From RBG-16-66-20 sp040752005 (GTDB lineage Bacteria; Pseudomonadota; Gammaproteobacteria; Burkholderiales; SG8-39), in assembly GCA_040752005.1 (NCBI GenBank), contig JBFMFX010000022.1:1-64000 (forward strand): a stretch of 64,000 nucleotides of DNA, given 5' to 3'. Within the stretch, counting starts at the first letter, position 1. Every line of letters starts with the position of its first letter. A model generated the notes under the pieces. It made no database searches, was not told the DNA's origin, and saw only the letters and a program-made list of their open reading frames with translations. This document shows, piece after piece, positions 51,488 to 61,716 of the stretch. The position numbers were made by a program, and so were the translations under genes.

Positions 51488-52480
51488 CTACTTGATCGCC
51501 TGCAGCCGGTCGTAGATCTCCTTCGTCCAGGGCAGCGGCCCGCCGTCGGGGAGCTTGCCCTCGACGTAGAACTTCTGCACCGCGGCGATGAAGGGCCTGC
51601 GGTCCACCTGGACCACCGTCTTGCCGCGCTTGGCGAAGTCGGTGGCGAGGCGCTTCTCGATCTCGACGATGTCGGCGGTCGCCTTCGCCGCCGCTTCCTG
51701 GAACACCGTGGTGAAGGCCTTGCGGTCGGCTTCCGAGAGCTTCGCCCACAGCGGCCCGCCGATGATGGTGAGGAGCGCGTCGGTGATGTGCGCCGTCAGG
51801 TTGATGTGCGACTGTACCTCGTAGAACTTCTTCGCCTCGATCGTCGGCAGCGGGTTTTCCTGCGCGTCCACGGTCTTGTTCTGCAGCGCCAGGTACACCT
51901 CGGCGAAGGCGATCGGCGTGGGGTTGGCGCCGACCGCGCGCGGAAACAGCGTGTAGAGCGGCGCGTCCGGAACCCGGATCTTCAGCCCCTTCATGTCCTC
52001 GGGCTTGTGGATCGCCTTGTTGGCGGTCGTCTGCCGGTTGCCGTAGTAGGTGATCGCGACCACGGTGTTGCCGCCCGAGGCCTTCTGGTAGCCGGCCGCG
52101 AGCTCGGCGAACAGCGGGCTCTTCGCGAACTTCTGCCAGTGATCGAAGTCGCGGAACATGAACGGCGCGCCGCCGATCGAGATCGGCCCGTAGGTGCGCC
52201 CGGCGAAAAGCTGCCCGGTGTAGATGATGTCCACGGTACCGAGCGTCAGGCCCTGGTTGATCTGCGTTTCGTTGCCGAGCGAGGAGGCCGGAAACACCTC
52301 CATGGTGTAGCGGCCGCCGGTGCGCTTGGCGATCTCGCCCGCGGCCCAGACCGCGACCGCGTGATACGGCTCGCTCGTTTCGTACACATGCGCGAACTTG
52401 AGCTTCTGCTGCGCGCTGGCGCCGGCGGCGGCGAACGCGAGCGCGACGCCGGCGGCGGTTGCGATGCGATGAAGTGTCAT
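51488..52480 (-). CDS. dctP: TRAP transporter substrate-binding protein DctP
   Basis: 330 residues with a signal peptide cleaved near GASAQQ. The mature protein begins LKFAHVYETSEPYHAVAVWAAGEIAKRTGGRYTMEVFPASSLGNE in outline, and the ligand-binding Arg is in GLKIRVPDAPLY, followed by NPLPTIEAKKFYEVQSHINLTAHI. It delivers a carboxylate, probably a sugar acid given the neighbours. It heads the dctPQM-kinase-pdxA-uxaA section. Confidence 0.94.
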   Translation of the reverse strand: MTLHRIATAAGVALAFAAAGASAQQKLKFAHVYETSEPYHAVAVWAAGEIAKRTGGRYTMEVFPASSLGNETQINQGLTLGTVDIIYTGQLFAGRTYGPISIGGAPFMFRDFDHWQKFAKSPLFAELAAGYQKASGGNTVVAITYYGNRQTTANKAIHKPEDMKGLKIRVPDAPLYTLFPRAVGANPTPIAFAEVYLALQNKTVDAQENPLPTIEAKKFYEVQSHINLTAHITDALLTIIGGPLWAKLSEADRKAFTTVFQEAAAKATADIVEIEKRLATDFAKRGKTVVQVDRRPFIAAVQKFYVEGKLPDGGPLPWTKEIYDRLQAIK

Positions 52481-52506
52481 GGCTTCCCCCTTTCGTGAAA
52501 CAGCGG

Positions 52507-54243
52507 TCAATGGTTGTCCCGGGGCACGAACGCCCCGGATTTTCCGACAAGAAAATCGAGATCCGCGCCCTGATCGGCCTGCAGCACGTGATCGTGGTAG
52601 AGCCGCCAGTAGCCGCGCTCGAGCGGCGGCTTGGGCGCGCGCCATGCCCTGCGGCGCCGTTCGAGCTCCTCGGGTGCGACTCGCAGCTCGAGCCTGCGCT
52701 TTTCCACGTCCAGCTCGATCAGGTCGCCGTCCTGCACCAGCGCGAGCGGCCCGCCGGCGGCGGCCTCCGGCACCACGTGCAGCACCACCGTGCCGTAGGC
52801 CGTGCCGCTCATGCGCGCGTCCGAGATCCTCACCATGTCGGTGACGCCTTTTTTCAGGAGCTTGGGCGGCAGCGGCATGTTGCCCACCTCCGCCATGCCG
52901 GGATAGCCCTTCGGCCCGCAGTTTTTGAGCACCATCACCGAGCGCTCGTCCACGTCGAGCTTCGGATCGTCGATGCGGCGGTGAAAGTCCTCGATGCTCT
53001 CGAACACCACCGCCCGGCCGCGGTGCTTCATGAGCCGGGGCGAGGCCGCCGAGGGCTTGATGATCGCACCTCCCGGGCAGAGATTGCCGCGCAGGACCGC
53101 GATGCCGGCGTTCTTCTTGAACGGCTTGCTCCAGGGGTGGATCACGTCGCGGTTCCAGCAGGGCGCGTCCTTCACGTTCTCCCAGATCGTCCTGCCGTTG
53201 ACGGTGAGCGCGTCGCGGTGGAGCTTGCCGGCCTCGCCGAGCTCGCGCAGCACCGCAGGCAGCCCGCCCGCGTAGCAGAAGTCCTCCATCAGGTACTTGC
53301 CCGACGGCATCAGGTTGACGAGCGTGTGCACGCCACGGCCGAGCCGATCCCAGTCGTCGAGCGTGAGATCCACGCCGAGCCGCCGCGCGATCGCGATCAG
53401 GTGGATGACGGCGTTGGTCGAGCCGCCGATCGCGGCGTTCGCCCGGATCGCGTTTTCGAACGCTTTGCGCGTGAGGATCTTCGACATCGTCGTGCCTTCC
53501 TTCACCAGCTCGACGATGCGGCGGCCGGCGGCCCGGGCGATGAGGTTGCGCCGCGCGTCCACCGCCGGAAACGCGGCGTTGCCGGGCAGCCCGATGCCGA
53601 GCGCCTCCACCATCGAGGCCATGGTCGAGGCGGTGCCCATCGTCATGCAGTGGCCGTGCGAGCGGTGCATGCACGATTCGGCCTCGTGGAATTCGGCGAG
53701 CGTGATTTTCCCGGCGCGCAGGTCCTCGGACATGGACCAGACGTTGGTGCCCGAGCCGATGTCGGCGCCGCGGTACTTGCCCGAGAGCATCGGTCCGCCG
53801 GAGACCATGATCGCCGGCAGGTCCACCGAGGCCGCGCCCATGAGCAGCGCCGGGGTGGTCTTGTCGCAGCCGGCGAGCAGCACCACGCCGTCCAGGGGAT
53901 TGGCGCGAATGGATTCCTCGACGTCCATCGAGGCGAGGTTGCGATAGAGCATCGCGGTCGGCCGTAGCAGCGTCTCGCCGAGCGACATCACCGGGAATTC
54001 GAGCGGAAATCCGCCTGCCTCCTGCACGCCCGCCTTCACGTGCTCGGCGAGGGTACGAAAGTGCGAATTGCAGGGTGTCAGCTCCGAGTACGTGTTGCAG
54101 ATGCCGATCACCGGGCGGCCGTCGAACTGGTCCTGCGGCACGCCGCGGTTCTTCACCCAGCTGCGATAGATGAAGCCGTAGATGTCCTGCCGCCCGAACC
54201 AGTGCGCCGAGCGTCGCCGGGTCCCGCCGGATTTCTTCGCCAT
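52507..54243 (-). CDS. IlvD/Edd-family sugar-acid dehydratase
   Basis: 578 residues. Fe-S dehydratase with cluster-binding and active-site motifs NTYSELTPCNSH, VLLAGCDKTTPALLMGAAS, ESCMHRSHGHCMTMGTASTM and GNLCPGGAIIKPSA, and a C-terminal SDARMSGTAYGTVVLHVVPEAAAGGPLA. The sequence start (RSAHWFGRQDIYGFIYRSW) is that of the pentonate/hexonate dehydratases (arabonate, xylonate, fuconate types), not of branched-chain amino-acid IlvD. It makes a 2-keto-3-deoxy acid. It lies 2 bases after the SDR. Confidence 0.92.
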   Translation of the reverse strand: MAKKSGGTRRRSAHWFGRQDIYGFIYRSWVKNRGVPQDQFDGRPVIGICNTYSELTPCNSHFRTLAEHVKAGVQEAGGFPLEFPVMSLGETLLRPTAMLYRNLASMDVEESIRANPLDGVVLLAGCDKTTPALLMGAASVDLPAIMVSGGPMLSGKYRGADIGSGTNVWSMSEDLRAGKITLAEFHEAESCMHRSHGHCMTMGTASTMASMVEALGIGLPGNAAFPAVDARRNLIARAAGRRIVELVKEGTTMSKILTRKAFENAIRANAAIGGSTNAVIHLIAIARRLGVDLTLDDWDRLGRGVHTLVNLMPSGKYLMEDFCYAGGLPAVLRELGEAGKLHRDALTVNGRTIWENVKDAPCWNRDVIHPWSKPFKKNAGIAVLRGNLCPGGAIIKPSAASPRLMKHRGRAVVFESIEDFHRRIDDPKLDVDERSVMVLKNCGPKGYPGMAEVGNMPLPPKLLKKGVTDMVRISDARMSGTAYGTVVLHVVPEAAAGGPLALVQDGDLIELDVEKRRLELRVAPEELERRRRAWRAPKPPLERGYWRLYHDHVLQADQGADLDFLVGKSGAFVPRDNH

Positions 54244-54245
54244 GG

Positions 54246-54992
54246 CTAGTAGGTCGCCCTGCCGCCGGAAATGTCGAACACCGCGCCGGTGGAAAAGGAG
54301 CATTCCTCGGAGGCGAGCCAGCACGCGAGCGCGGCCACCTCCTCCACCGTCACGAACCTTCCCATCGGAATTTTGGACAGCATGTAGTCGATGTGCTGCT
54401 GCGAGATCTGGTCGAAGATCGCCGTCTTCGCCGCGGCCGGCGTCACGCAGTTGACGAGCACCCCGGTCTTCGCCAGCTCCTTGCCGAGCGATTTGGTGAG
54501 CGCGATGAGGCCCGCTTTCGCCGCGCTGTAGGCGGCGGCGTTCGGGTTGCCCTCTTTTCCGGCGATCGAGGCGACGTTGACGATGCGCCCGTAGCCCGCG
54601 CGCACCATGTGCGGCACCACGGCACGGCAGCAGAGGAACGGTCCGGTGAGGTCCACCTCCAGCACGCGCTTCCACTCCTCGACCGGGTATTCCGCTACCG
54701 GCATCGTCGGCCCGGCGATGCCGGCGTTGTTGACGAAGACGTCGATCTTGCCGAAGTCGGCGAGCGCCTTGCCGGTGGCGCGCTCGACCGCCGCGGCGTC
54801 GGTGACATCCACCGCCTCGCCTGAGGCGCGCGCTCCGAGCGCGGCGAGCGCCTTCTCCAGCAGCGCCGCAGCGCGGTCCCAGATCCGCACGCTTGCGCCG
54901 GAGGCGACGAGCCGTTTCGCGATCGCGAACCCGATCCCCTGAGCGCCGCCGGTGACGATCGCGGTGCGACCGCCGAAATCAAGCTGGTTCAT
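54246..54992 (-). CDS. Short-chain dehydrogenase (sugar/deoxy-acid type)
   Basis: 248 residues, classical SDR: TGGAQGIG cofactor site, NNAG, catalytic Ser in NVASIAG, YSAAKAG (Tyr-Lys) and a C-terminal FDISGGRATY. Both catalytic residues are present. It overlaps the ABC permease stop (ATGA) and is followed by the dehydratase, so it probably oxidises the sugar or the keto acid of the same pathway. Confidence 0.9.
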   Translation of the reverse strand: MNQLDFGGRTAIVTGGAQGIGFAIAKRLVASGASVRIWDRAAALLEKALAALGARASGEAVDVTDAAAVERATGKALADFGKIDVFVNNAGIAGPTMPVAEYPVEEWKRVLEVDLTGPFLCCRAVVPHMVRAGYGRIVNVASIAGKEGNPNAAAYSAAKAGLIALTKSLGKELAKTGVLVNCVTPAAAKTAIFDQISQQHIDYMLSKIPMGRFVTVEEVAALACWLASEECSFSTGAVFDISGGRATY

Positions 54993-55849
54993 TCCTTCAC
55001 GGCTCCTGTCATGCCCGACACGTAGTGCTCGACGAAGAACGAGTACAGCACCGCCACCGGCAGCGAGCCGAGCAGCGCTCCGGCCATCAGCGCGCCCCAG
55101 TGGTAGACGTCGCCTTCGACCAGCTCGGTCACCACGCCCACCGGCACGGTCTTCATCTCCGAAGAGGAGATGAAGGTGAGCGCGTAGATGAACTCGTTCC
55201 ACGACAGCGTGAAGGCGAAGATCCCGGCCGAGATCAGGCCCGGCACCGCGAGCGGCAGGATGATCTTGGTGAGGATCTGCCAGCGCGTCGCGCCGTCAAT
55301 CAGCGCGCATTCCTCCAGCTCGTAGGGGATGGTGCGGAAGTAGCCCATCAGCAGCCAGGTGCAGAACGGGATCAGGAAAGTCGGATAGGTGAGGATGAGC
55401 GCAAGCCGCGTGTCGAACAGCCCCAGCTCGAACACGATCGCCGCGAGCGGGATGAACAGGATCGAGGGCGGCACCAGATAGGCGAGGAAGATCGCGAGGC
55501 CCACCTGCCGGGAGCCGCGGAAGCGCAGCCGCTCGATCGCGTAGGCGGCGAGCACGCTCGCCGCGAGCGAGGCGAAGGTCGAGACCACCGCCACCAGCAT
55601 CGTGTTCCACATCCACTGCGGGTACTCGGTGCGCAGCAGCAGCCGTTCGAAGTGCGCGAGCGTCGGGTTCGCGATCCAGAACGGGTTGGCCGCCTTGGAG
55701 ACCAGCTCCTCGTTCGGCTTGAACGAGGTCATCGCCATCCAGTAGAACGGAAAGAGCAGCACGAACAGAAAGACGCCGAGCGGCACGTACAGCGTCACCC
55801 AGCGCCGCGGCAGCGTCTCCAGGTAGTCCATGCCTTCGCGCGCGCTCAC
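54989..55849 (-). CDS. ABC sugar permease, MalG/UgpE type
   Basis: 286 residues from a GTG that overlaps the previous permease's stop and has a GGGAGG box; an ATG at 55831 is possible. Six membrane segments, with the EAA loop ELEECALIDGATRWQILTKIILPLAVPGLI that docks onto the ATPase. CUT1-family inner-membrane permease. Confidence 0.93.
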   Translation of the reverse strand: MSAREGMDYLETLPRRWVTLYVPLGVFLFVLLFPFYWMAMTSFKPNEELVSKAANPFWIANPTLAHFERLLLRTEYPQWMWNTMLVAVVSTFASLAASVLAAYAIERLRFRGSRQVGLAIFLAYLVPPSILFIPLAAIVFELGLFDTRLALILTYPTFLIPFCTWLLMGYFRTIPYELEECALIDGATRWQILTKIILPLAVPGLISAGIFAFTLSWNEFIYALTFISSSEMKTVPVGVVTELVEGDVYHWGALMAGALLGSLPVAVLYSFFVEHYVSGMTGAVKE

Positions 55850-56835
55850 CGGTCGGCGCCTCCCTGCTGCCAGGCGCGCCGCTGCAGGCCGAAGTACGAG
55901 AACAGGATCGCGGCGAGCAGGAACGGCACCATCGCCGTGGCGAGCGCCGCGCCCTCGCCGAGCGCCCCTCCCGGGATGGCGCGCTGAAACGACAGCGTCG
56001 CCATCAGGTGCGTGGCGTTGAGCGGCCCGCCGCGCGTGAGCACGTAGATGAGCTGGAAGTCGGTGAAGGTGAACAGCACGCTGAAGGTCATCACCACGGC
56101 GATGATCGGCGTGAGCATCGGCAGCGTCACATGGCGGAACTTCTGCCATTCGGTGGCGCCGTCGAGCGCCGCCGCCTCGTACAGCGAGGGCGGGATGGTC
56201 TGCAGACCCGCGAGCAGGCAGATGGCGACGAACGGCACCCCGCGCCAGACGTTGGCGGCGATGGTCGAGAAGCGCGCCGCCCACGGCTGGCCGAGAAAAT
56301 CGATGTAGCGATCGATGAGCCCCATCTTCGTGAGCGCCCAGGACAACACCGAGAACTGCGCGTCGTACAGCCACCAGAACGCGATTGCCGAGAGCGCGGT
56401 CGGCACGATGAAGGGCAGCAGCACCACGGCGCGGATGAAGGCCTTGAACGGCAGGTGGCGGTTGAGGAGCAGCGCAAGCCACAGACCGAGGGCGAACTTC
56501 AGCGCGCTCGCCACCGCCGTGTAGAACAGCGTATTGAAGAGCGAGAGCTGCGCGACCGAATCGCCGAGCAGGAAGGCGAAGTTGTCCAGCCCGACCCAGC
56601 GGCCCGGACGCCCGATCTTGGCGTCGGTGAAGCCGAGCCAGGTGCCCAGCCCGAGCGGATAGGTGAGGAAGACCAGGAGCAGCGCCCCGGCGGGCAGCAT
56701 GAACGCGAGCCCGAGGAAATTGCGGTTGTCAAGCAGACGGTGCACGAGCCGGCGCGGGCGGACGGACGGCGCCGGCGCGGCCGGCGGCCGTACCGTCCGC
56801 AAGGCCAAACCGGAGCGCGGCGCGCCCGGGTTCAC
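55846..56835 (-). CDS. ABC sugar permease, MalF/UgpA type
   Basis: 329 residues from a GTG overlapping the solute-binding-protein stop. A basic N-terminal tail, then six membrane segments and the EAA loop PPSLYEAAALDGATEWQKFRHVTLPMLTPII. Pairs with the next permease in the CUT1 importer. Confidence 0.92.
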   Translation of the reverse strand: MNPGAPRSGLALRTVRPPAAPAPSVRPRRLVHRLLDNRNFLGLAFMLPAGALLLVFLTYPLGLGTWLGFTDAKIGRPGRWVGLDNFAFLLGDSVAQLSLFNTLFYTAVASALKFALGLWLALLLNRHLPFKAFIRAVVLLPFIVPTALSAIAFWWLYDAQFSVLSWALTKMGLIDRYIDFLGQPWAARFSTIAANVWRGVPFVAICLLAGLQTIPPSLYEAAALDGATEWQKFRHVTLPMLTPIIAVVMTFSVLFTFTDFQLIYVLTRGGPLNATHLMATLSFQRAIPGGALGEGAALATAMVPFLLAAILFSYFGLQRRAWQQGGADR

Positions 56836-58148
56836 ACCTTGTAGTAACGGTTGGCGCGCGCTGCCGCGCGCTCGGCGGCTTCCTTCGGCGTCTTCGCGCC
56901 GCTCGCCGCCTCGGCCACCATGTTGACGATGATGAAGTCCGCCATCGCCGCCGCCGAGGCGTAGCCGAGCGGCCCGGCGTAGCTGTGCGGCGTCATCTTC
57001 GCCACGCAGTCGCGGTACGGCGTGTGCTTCGGATCGGCGGTCCAGATCGGGTTCGCGTCGTAGGCCTTGAGCGGGTGGGTGACATAGCCGATCGCCGCCT
57101 GCTGCCAGGGCTCGTACTGCTCCTTCTCCATCATGAAGGCGACGAAGGCCTTGGCCGCGTTCGGCGCCCTGGTGTACTTGAACACCATTGCCTGCGAGAT
57201 CAGGTGCAGCTCCATCGGCCGGCCGATCGGCCCGATCGGGTAGTTGGCGTGGCCGATGTCGGGCACCATCTCCTTGATCTTGGGATCGTTCGAGGTCTTG
57301 GCGGCGTAGTAAATCGAGATGCCGTTGTTCGTGCAGCTGATCTGCCCGTCGAGGAACGCCTTGTTGTTGTTCGGGTCGAGCCAGGAAAGCGTTCCCGGCA
57401 CGAAGGTGGCGTAGAGCTCTTTCGCGTATTCCAGCGCCCGGATCGTCTCCGGGCTGTTGATGACGACGTTGCCCCTCTCGTCCACCAGCCGGCCGCCGAA
57501 AGACCACACCAGCCAGTGCGTCCAGGAGTTGCCGTCGCCGACCGCGTTGCCGAGGGCGAATCCCGGCGGCGTGCCCCTCGCCTTGAGCGCCTTGCACAGC
57601 TCGAGGAACCCGGCGGTGTCCTTCGGAAACTCCTTGAATCCGGCCGCCTGTACATGGCTGATGCGGTGCACGAAGCAGGCGCCGGCGGCGCCCAGCGGAA
57701 TCGCGATCCAGCGCTCGCCGCGCTTGCCGTAGGTCTCGGCCACCGGGAACCAGCCGCCGTACTTCGCGCCGAGATAGGTGCCGACGTCGGTGAGGTCGAG
57801 GAGCTTGTCGGGGTACTGGTGCGGGTCGTCGAACCAGCCGTAGATGATGTCCGGGCCCGAGCCGACGTTGGCTGCCACCGCCGCTTTCGGCCGCACGTCT
57901 TCCCAGCCCTCGTTGTCCACTCGTACCTCGACGCCGAACTTCTCGGAGAACTTCTTCACGTTCTGCATGAAGACGTCCTCGTCACCCTGCACGAAGCGCT
58001 TCCAGCGCAGCACGCGCAGTTTCGCGCCCTTCTCCGGTCGGTAAGTGAAGCCGGGTGCCGCCTTGCCCTGCGCCTGCGCAAGCAGCGGCGCGCCCGCGGC
58101 GATGCCGGCGGTCAGTTTCAGGAAATCGCGTCGGTTCATGTTGCTCAT
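56832..58148 (-). CDS. ABC solute-binding protein, family 1, Tat-exported
   Basis: 438 residues. The N-terminus NRRDFLKLTAGIAAGAPLLAQAQG carries a twin-arginine signal (Arg6, Arg7). The mature protein has the sugar-binding-protein fold with LRVLRWKRFVQGDEDVF and a closed-cleft region around WTHWLVWSFGGRLVDERGN. Tat export implies folding before transport. The ligand is unknown; the neighbours suggest a sugar or sugar acid. Confidence 0.92.
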   Translation of the reverse strand: MSNMNRRDFLKLTAGIAAGAPLLAQAQGKAAPGFTYRPEKGAKLRVLRWKRFVQGDEDVFMQNVKKFSEKFGVEVRVDNEGWEDVRPKAAVAANVGSGPDIIYGWFDDPHQYPDKLLDLTDVGTYLGAKYGGWFPVAETYGKRGERWIAIPLGAAGACFVHRISHVQAAGFKEFPKDTAGFLELCKALKARGTPPGFALGNAVGDGNSWTHWLVWSFGGRLVDERGNVVINSPETIRALEYAKELYATFVPGTLSWLDPNNNKAFLDGQISCTNNGISIYYAAKTSNDPKIKEMVPDIGHANYPIGPIGRPMELHLISQAMVFKYTRAPNAAKAFVAFMMEKEQYEPWQQAAIGYVTHPLKAYDANPIWTADPKHTPYRDCVAKMTPHSYAGPLGYASAAAMADFIIVNMVAEAASGAKTPKEAAERAAARANRYYKV

Positions 58149-58173
58149 GGGGCCTCCTTGGGTGAGAGCGGGC

Positions 58174-59223
<1,050 letters not shown>

Positions 59224-59226
59224 GGC

Positions 59227-59928
59227 TCAGGCGGCCGCCTTCCAGTCCTTGCTGTAGCGCCGGCGCGTCATCGTCATGTGCCGGCGCATCGCCGCGCGCG
59301 CCGCGCGCGCGTCACGGCGCACGATCGCTGCGAGCACCGCGTGGTGCTCGCGCAGGGTGTCGTTCGCCATCGCCGGATATTCGAGCTTGCGTTCGAGCGC
59401 GCGGTACATCGGTCCCAGGCGCAGGTCCCACAGGGTCTGAACGAGCAGCAGCAGCGCGCTGTTGCCGGCCGCCTCGGCGATCGCGAGGTGGAAGGCCCGA
59501 TCGGCCTCGAGCGGATTGTGATGGCGCTTCGCCTCCTCGGCGTAGCGCGCGTGCGCCTCGCGCAGCGCGCGCAACTGCGCCGCGCCGGCGTGCCGGGCGG
59601 CGAGTGCCGCGCATTCGGGCTCGATCAGCCGGCGCGCGTGCATCACCTCGAACGGCCCCGAGCCGGCATCGCGCGTGCCGGCCGCCTTTGCCGCGCCGGG
59701 CTGCGCGACGTAGATGCCCGAGCCGACGCGCACATCGAGCAGGCCCTCCATCTCGAGGGCGATCAGCGCCTCGCGCACGCTCGGCCGGCTCACGCCCAGC
59801 TGGCGCGCGAGCTCGCGTTCCGCGGGCAGGCGCGCCCCCGGCGCCGCGCCGCCGGTCTCGATCAGCGTGCGGATCTGATCGGCGATCTGCCGGTAGAGGC
59901 GGCGCGGTTCGACGGCCTGCAGGCGCAT
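59227..59928 (-). CDS. GntR-family regulator, FadR subfamily
   Basis: 233 residues. N-terminal winged helix (LYRQIADQIRTLIETGGAAPGARLPAERELARQLGVSRPSVREAL in outline) and an all-helical FCD domain with metal-binding residues (HLAIAEAAGN, HHAVLAAIV, HMTMTRRRY). FadR-type regulators respond to sugar acids and other carboxylates, so it is the natural controller of the downstream catabolic run and of the divergent SDR-hydrolase pair. Confidence 0.93.
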   Translation of the reverse strand: MRLQAVEPRRLYRQIADQIRTLIETGGAAPGARLPAERELARQLGVSRPSVREALIALEMEGLLDVRVGSGIYVAQPGAAKAAGTRDAGSGPFEVMHARRLIEPECAALAARHAGAAQLRALREAHARYAEEAKRHHNPLEADRAFHLAIAEAAGNSALLLLVQTLWDLRLGPMYRALERKLEYPAMANDTLREHHAVLAAIVRRDARAARAAMRRHMTMTRRRYSKDWKAAA

Positions 59929-59966
59929 GCGCGGGGCTCGGAACGCTCGGACGCGGGAAGGAGCGC

Positions 59967-59996
59967 AGCGTAGCGAGGCGGAGCGCAATCGGTCAA
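59967..59996 (-). promoter_or_regulatory. Promoter of the gntR-led run with GGTCA repeats
   Basis: On the minus strand TTGACC (59996-59991) and TACGCT (59972-59967) with an 18-base spacer. On the plus strand the -35 overlaps the first of two direct GGTCA repeats (59991-59995, 59999-60003). The repeat is a candidate GntR site. Confidence 0.45.
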
Positions 59997-60024
59997 GTGG
60001 TCAGGCCGCTTTTGCGGGCGGGCG

Positions 60025-60053
60025 TTTCGCAGCCGGGGGCACCGGGCTATAAT
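60025..60053 (+). promoter_or_regulatory. Promoter of the SDR-hydrolase pair
   Basis: A perfect TATAAT (60048-60053) with a weak TTTCGC (60025-60030) 17 bases upstream, 40 bases before the SDR ATG. The weak -35 suggests activator or derepression control. Confidence 0.45.
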
Positions 60054-60093
60054 CGGCGCCCTTCAAGAAGAAACGGTCATCGTCCTTTCCATC

Positions 60094-60834
60094 ATGGCAG
60101 GCAGACTGGCAGGCAAGGTCGCGTTCGTCACCGCGGCCGGGCAGGGCATCGGGCGCGGCGCGGCGCTCGCGTTCGCGCGCGAAGGCGCCGTCGTGTGGGC
60201 GACCGACATCAATCCGAAGACGCTGGCGGAAATCGAGGGCCGGGACGGCATCCGCACGCGCGTCCTCGACGTCACCGACGAGCGGGCGATCGCCCGCGTC
60301 GCCGCCGAGGTCGGCGCGGCGGACGTGCTGTTCAACTGCGCCGGGTTCGTGCACCATGGCACGATCCTCGACTGCACGCCGGCCGACTGGGACTTCAGTT
60401 TCAATCTGAACGTGAAGTCGATGTACCTGGTGACGCGGGCGTTCCTGCCCGCGATGCTGGCCAAGGGCGGCGGCTCGATCATCAACATGTCCTCGATCGC
60501 CTCCAGCCTCCGCGGGCTGCCGAACCGCTTCGTGTACGGCGCGACCAAGGCCGCGGTGATCGGGCTCACCAAGGCGATCGCCGCCGACTACGTGCGCCAG
60601 GGCATCCGCTGCAACGCCGTCGCGCCCGGCACCGTGGACACGCCCTCGCTTGCCGAGCGCATCGCCGCGTTCCCGGATCCGGTGAAGGCGCGCCAGGACT
60701 TCATCGCCCGCCAGCCGATGGGGCGCCTCGGCACGGTGGAGGACATCACGGGAATTCTGGTGTACCTCGCTTCCGACGAGTCGCGCTTCGCGACCGGCAA
60801 CGTGTATTCGATCGATGGGGGAATGACGATATGA
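60094..60834 (+). CDS. SDR, 2-keto-3-deoxy-L-fuconate dehydrogenase-like
   Basis: 246 residues, classical SDR with VTAAGQGIGRG, DVLFNCAG, NMSSIASS, YGATKAAVIG (Tyr-Lys) and YSIDGGMTI. The pattern CNAVAPGTVDTPSL and the D-x-N-PKTLAEIEG cofactor region match the group that oxidises 2-keto-3-deoxy-fuconate/rhamnonate to the 2,4-diketo acid. The overlapping diketo-hydrolase gene supports this. Confidence 0.88.
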   Translation: MAGRLAGKVAFVTAAGQGIGRGAALAFAREGAVVWATDINPKTLAEIEGRDGIRTRVLDVTDERAIARVAAEVGAADVLFNCAGFVHHGTILDCTPADWDFSFNLNVKSMYLVTRAFLPAMLAKGGGSIINMSSIASSLRGLPNRFVYGATKAAVIGLTKAIAADYVRQGIRCNAVAPGTVDTPSLAERIAAFPDPVKARQDFIARQPMGRLGTVEDITGILVYLASDESRFATGNVYSIDGGMTI

Positions 60835-61679
60835 AACTCTGCCGTTACGGCAGGAATGGCTACGAGAAGCCGGGCATGATCGATGCCGAGGGGCGGCTGC
60901 GCGATCTGTCCAAGATCGTGGACAACATCGGGCCGAACGAGATTTCGCCGCGCGGGCTGAAGATGCTGGCGAAGGTGAAGCCCGAGTCGCTGCCTGTGGT
61001 GACGAACAACGCGCGCCTGGGCGTGCCCTACGTCGGCATCGGCAAGTTCGTCGCGATCGGCCTCAACTACTTGGACCACGCGAAAGAGGCCGGAATGCCG
61101 ATCCCGAGCGAGCCGATCGTTTTCCTCAAGGCGACGACCTGCATCAGCGGGCCGTACGACGACATCGTGCAGCCCAAGGGCTCGACCAAGCTCGACTGGG
61201 AGGTGGAGCTGGGCGTGGTGATCGGCACCAAGGCGCAGTACGTGAGCGAAAAGGACGCCCTTTCGCACGTCGCGGGCTACTGCGTGGTGAACGACGTCTC
61301 CGAGCGCTCGTTCCAGCTCGCGACCAGCCAGTGGGACAAGGGCAAGGGATTCGACACCGCCGGCCCGATCGGGCCGTGGCTGGTCACTCCCGACGAAGTC
61401 GGCGATCCGCAGGCGCTCGACATGTGGCTGGACGTCAACGGCCGGCGCATGCAGACCGGAAACACCCGCACCATGATCTTCTCGGTCGCCCAGCTCATCT
61501 CGCATGTGAGCCACTACATGACGCTGATGCCGGGCGACATCATCACCACCGGGACGCCGCCCGGGGTGGGCATGGGCATGAAGCCCGCGCCGATCTTCCT
61601 CAAGCCCGGCGACGTGGTGACGCTCGGCATCCAGGGCCTGGGCGAGCAGCGCACCCGCGTCGTCGCCTGGCAAGGCTGA
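60831..61679 (+). CDS. Fumarylacetoacetase-family hydrolase (2,4-diketo-3-deoxy acid type)
   Basis: 282 residues. Start MKLCRYGRNGYEKPG and the FAH core FVAIGLNYLDHAKEAG, DWEVELGVVIG (metal-binding acids), YCVVNDVSERSFQ, and DIITTGTPPGVGMGMKP. In sugar-acid pathways this enzyme cleaves 2,4-diketo-3-deoxy-fuconate or -rhamnonate to pyruvate and lactate or glycolate. Its ATG overlaps the SDR stop. A strong palindromic terminator follows 5 bases after the stop. Confidence 0.93.
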   Translation: MKLCRYGRNGYEKPGMIDAEGRLRDLSKIVDNIGPNEISPRGLKMLAKVKPESLPVVTNNARLGVPYVGIGKFVAIGLNYLDHAKEAGMPIPSEPIVFLKATTCISGPYDDIVQPKGSTKLDWEVELGVVIGTKAQYVSEKDALSHVAGYCVVNDVSERSFQLATSQWDKGKGFDTAGPIGPWLVTPDEVGDPQALDMWLDVNGRRMQTGNTRTMIFSVAQLISHVSHYMTLMPGDIITTGTPPGVGMGMKPAPIFLKPGDVVTLGIQGLGEQRTRVVAWQG

Positions 61680-61684
61680 AAAGA

Positions 61685-61715
61685 CAGGGTCAGACCCGGG
61701 TCTGACCCTGTTTTT
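61685..61715. terminator. Perfect 26-bp palindrome with T-run
   Basis: Thirteen-base arms (CAGGGTCAGACCC and its complement, 61685-61710) with no spacer, followed by TTTTT. It separates the convergent hydrolase and cyclic-nucleotide-domain genes and should end transcription of the rightward unit. The arms match a repeat-like element at 42539-42553. Confidence 0.75.
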
Positions 61716-61716
61716 G

